Position numbers and translations under genes: made by a program. From Pseudomonas fluorescens (GTDB lineage: Bacteria > Pseudomonadota > Gammaproteobacteria > Pseudomonadales > Pseudomonadaceae), in NCBI RefSeq assembly GCF_902497875.1, contig NZ_CABVHY010000041.1, forward strand, positions 1 to 49,470: a DNA stretch of 49,470 bases. The letters run 5' to 3'. Below the pieces are notes generated by a model. That model did no database searches and was not told where the DNA came from. It worked only from the letters and a program-made list of their open reading frames with translations. Positions within the stretch are counted from its first letter, which is position 1; the number at the start of each line of letters is the position of its first letter. Of this stretch, positions 48,653 to 49,470 are shown in pieces.

Positions 48653-49015
48653 TCAGTCCTGGGGGTCAATTGCACTGACAACTCGTGAAATGATGTCCAT
48701 CATTGTCACGTCGTCGAGACGCTCAATGAACTTGGCGGAGCCCTCTTGGATTCGTTGCTCGATATCGAAGCTGCGCACCTGATTACACACCGCGACGCCA
48801 TTGGTTTCGTGCCCGGTGACAACCACCGCCAAACCAGAATTGCGGCTAAACGTGCCTCCACTGGTCACCGGGACGGTCATGCTCACACCCAAGGCATTGA
48901 TCTCTCGTGGTGTTATCACAACAAAACGGTGGCGATTCATCATCTCTCTACCTGCCACCGGATTCGGGTCAATCCAGTAAACATCGCCCCGCTGCGGGGC
49001 TTGTCGACGAACCAT
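48653..49015 (-). CDS. MazF/PemK family mRNA interferase toxin
   Basis: A 120-residue toxin of the MazF/PemK/ChpB family. Landmarks: RGDVYWIDPNPVAGREMMNR followed by HRFVVITPREINALG, VPVTSGGTFSRNSGLAVVV and NQVRSFDIEQR. These ribonucleases cut single-stranded mRNA at short motifs. Its ATG overlaps the antitoxin TGA by one base (TGATG), so the pair is translationally coupled, antitoxin first. It begins 8 bp from the third selO-tail repeat, convergent to it. Confidence 0.93.
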   Translation of the reverse strand: MVRRQAPQRGDVYWIDPNPVAGREMMNRHRFVVITPREINALGVSMTVPVTSGGTFSRNSGLAVVVTGHETNGVAVCNQVRSFDIEQRIQEGSAKFIERLDDVTMMDIISRVVSAIDPQD

Positions 49016-49284
49016 CAGCCCAACTCCCGACCAACTGGATCGCCTTCACGAGTATCCGCTGTGGCGGCATTCAGTTCGGCAATTGCTTCGGCCCCCTCGA
49101 GCAATTCGGCCAGGGTATAGCGCTTGCGCACCGGCTGTACGACGGGGCGAGCGATCAATTCGCCATCGACCACATTGAGCTCCAATTGCGCGCCCACCTC
49201 CAGATGCAGGAGTTTCAATAAAGTCGGCGGGATGGTCATCACCGCAGCACCGCCTTGTCGGCGGATTTTGGAAGTCACGGACAT
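49015..49284 (-). CDS. MazE/ChpS family antitoxin
   Basis: An 89-residue antitoxin. The N-terminal AbrB/MazE DNA-binding part reads MSVTSKIRRQGGAAVMTIPP followed by LEVGAQLELNVVDGELIARP; the C terminus is a flexible acidic toxin-binding tail (YTLAELLEGAEAIAEL). GGAG lies six bases before the ATG at 49284; a longer frame to 49362 lacks family similarity. It pairs with the MazF-like toxin. Confidence 0.9.
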   Translation of the reverse strand: MSVTSKIRRQGGAAVMTIPPTLLKLLHLEVGAQLELNVVDGELIARPVVQPVRKRYTLAELLEGAEAIAELNAATADTREGDPVGRELG

Positions 49285-49313
49285 GAGAGGACTCCGATCC
49301 GAAATAAGGTTGA

Positions 49314-49329
49314 TATCGACGCCTCGATA
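49314..49329. promoter_or_regulatory. Palindrome upstream of the mazEF-like operon
   Basis: TATCGA-CGCC-TCGATA, perfect 6-bp arms, 30 bp upstream of the antitoxin start. Likely autoregulatory site of the antitoxin. The remaining bases to the window end show nothing recognisable. Confidence 0.45.
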
Positions 49330-49470
49330 AGTGCAACAAAAGTAGCACACGGATGGGAGCAAAGCGAATTCCTCACTAGGTCACTTCAAAGTATTTAACG
49401 CTATTCCCAGCCTAGACTTGCGGCGTAAGCGACCAGCCTCAAATATGTGAGAGCATGCGACAGCTGCCCA

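Overview
The window looks like chromosomal DNA of a Pseudomonas of the fluorescens group. The evidence is its high G+C coding bias, nearly every protein reading as a familiar pseudomonad protein, and two families of intergenic REP/REPIN repeats typical of that group. Gene order over about 0-35 kb broadly follows, in reverse, the P. aeruginosa block that carries yceI, an amine oxidase, bioA, rsmE, chpA-pilJIHG, gshB, tonB3, algH, ruvX, pyrRBC', pilT, yggS, proC and yggT. The synteny statements come from memory of that genome, not from an alignment.

Layout. 0-6.4 kb: tail of a DEAD-box helicase, a cytochrome b561-YceI pair, a FAD amine oxidase with a Lys/Ala/Pro-rich tail, bioA and rsmE. 6.5-10.1 kb: a probable amino-acid operon (D-amino-acid dehydrogenase-like, RidA, solute-binding protein) with a divergent LysR regulator. 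10.2-13.9 kb: an accessory stretch with a hemolysin III-like protein, two facing gene stubs that look like a deletion scar of the malonate decarboxylase (mdc) operon, and a winged-helix/nucleotidyltransferase plus HEPN pair behind a double palindrome. 14.0-24.0 kb: the Chp chemosensory cluster of type IV pili (pilG, pilH, pilI, pilJ, chpA, chpC) without pilK or chpB. 24.2-30.2 kb: gshB, tonB, algH, ruvX, pyrR, pyrB and the inactive dihydroorotase homologue. 30.4-35.4 kb: TM2 protein, NlpC/P60 hydrolase, pilT, yggS, proC, yggT, yggU. 35.5-40.0 kb: two chemoreceptors flanking zapA and a ZapB-like coiled-coil gene. 40.2-46.8 kb: nhaP2-like antiporter, MscK-like channel and selO. 46.8-49.3 kb: a toxin-antitoxin cluster.

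The most unusual part is the right end. A 914-bp unit carrying a complete higBA toxin-antitoxin pair is present twice in tandem directly after selO. The last 33 bp of selO, ending exactly on its stop codon, recur at the junction between the copies and again at the far end. This resembles a small integrase-free cassette that targeted the selO tail and then duplicated. A MazEF-like pair follows immediately, so three toxin-antitoxin modules are stacked there.

How the genes work together: PilG/PilH/PilI/PilJ/ChpA/ChpC form a signalling array that would control pilus motors, including PilT encoded 8 kb away, and TonB3 is linked in P. aeruginosa to pilus assembly. PyrR, PyrB and the dihydroorotase-like subunit make the pseudomonad aspartate transcarbamoylase complex and its likely regulator. 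I saw no rRNA, tRNA, CRISPR array, prophage, or IS transposase.
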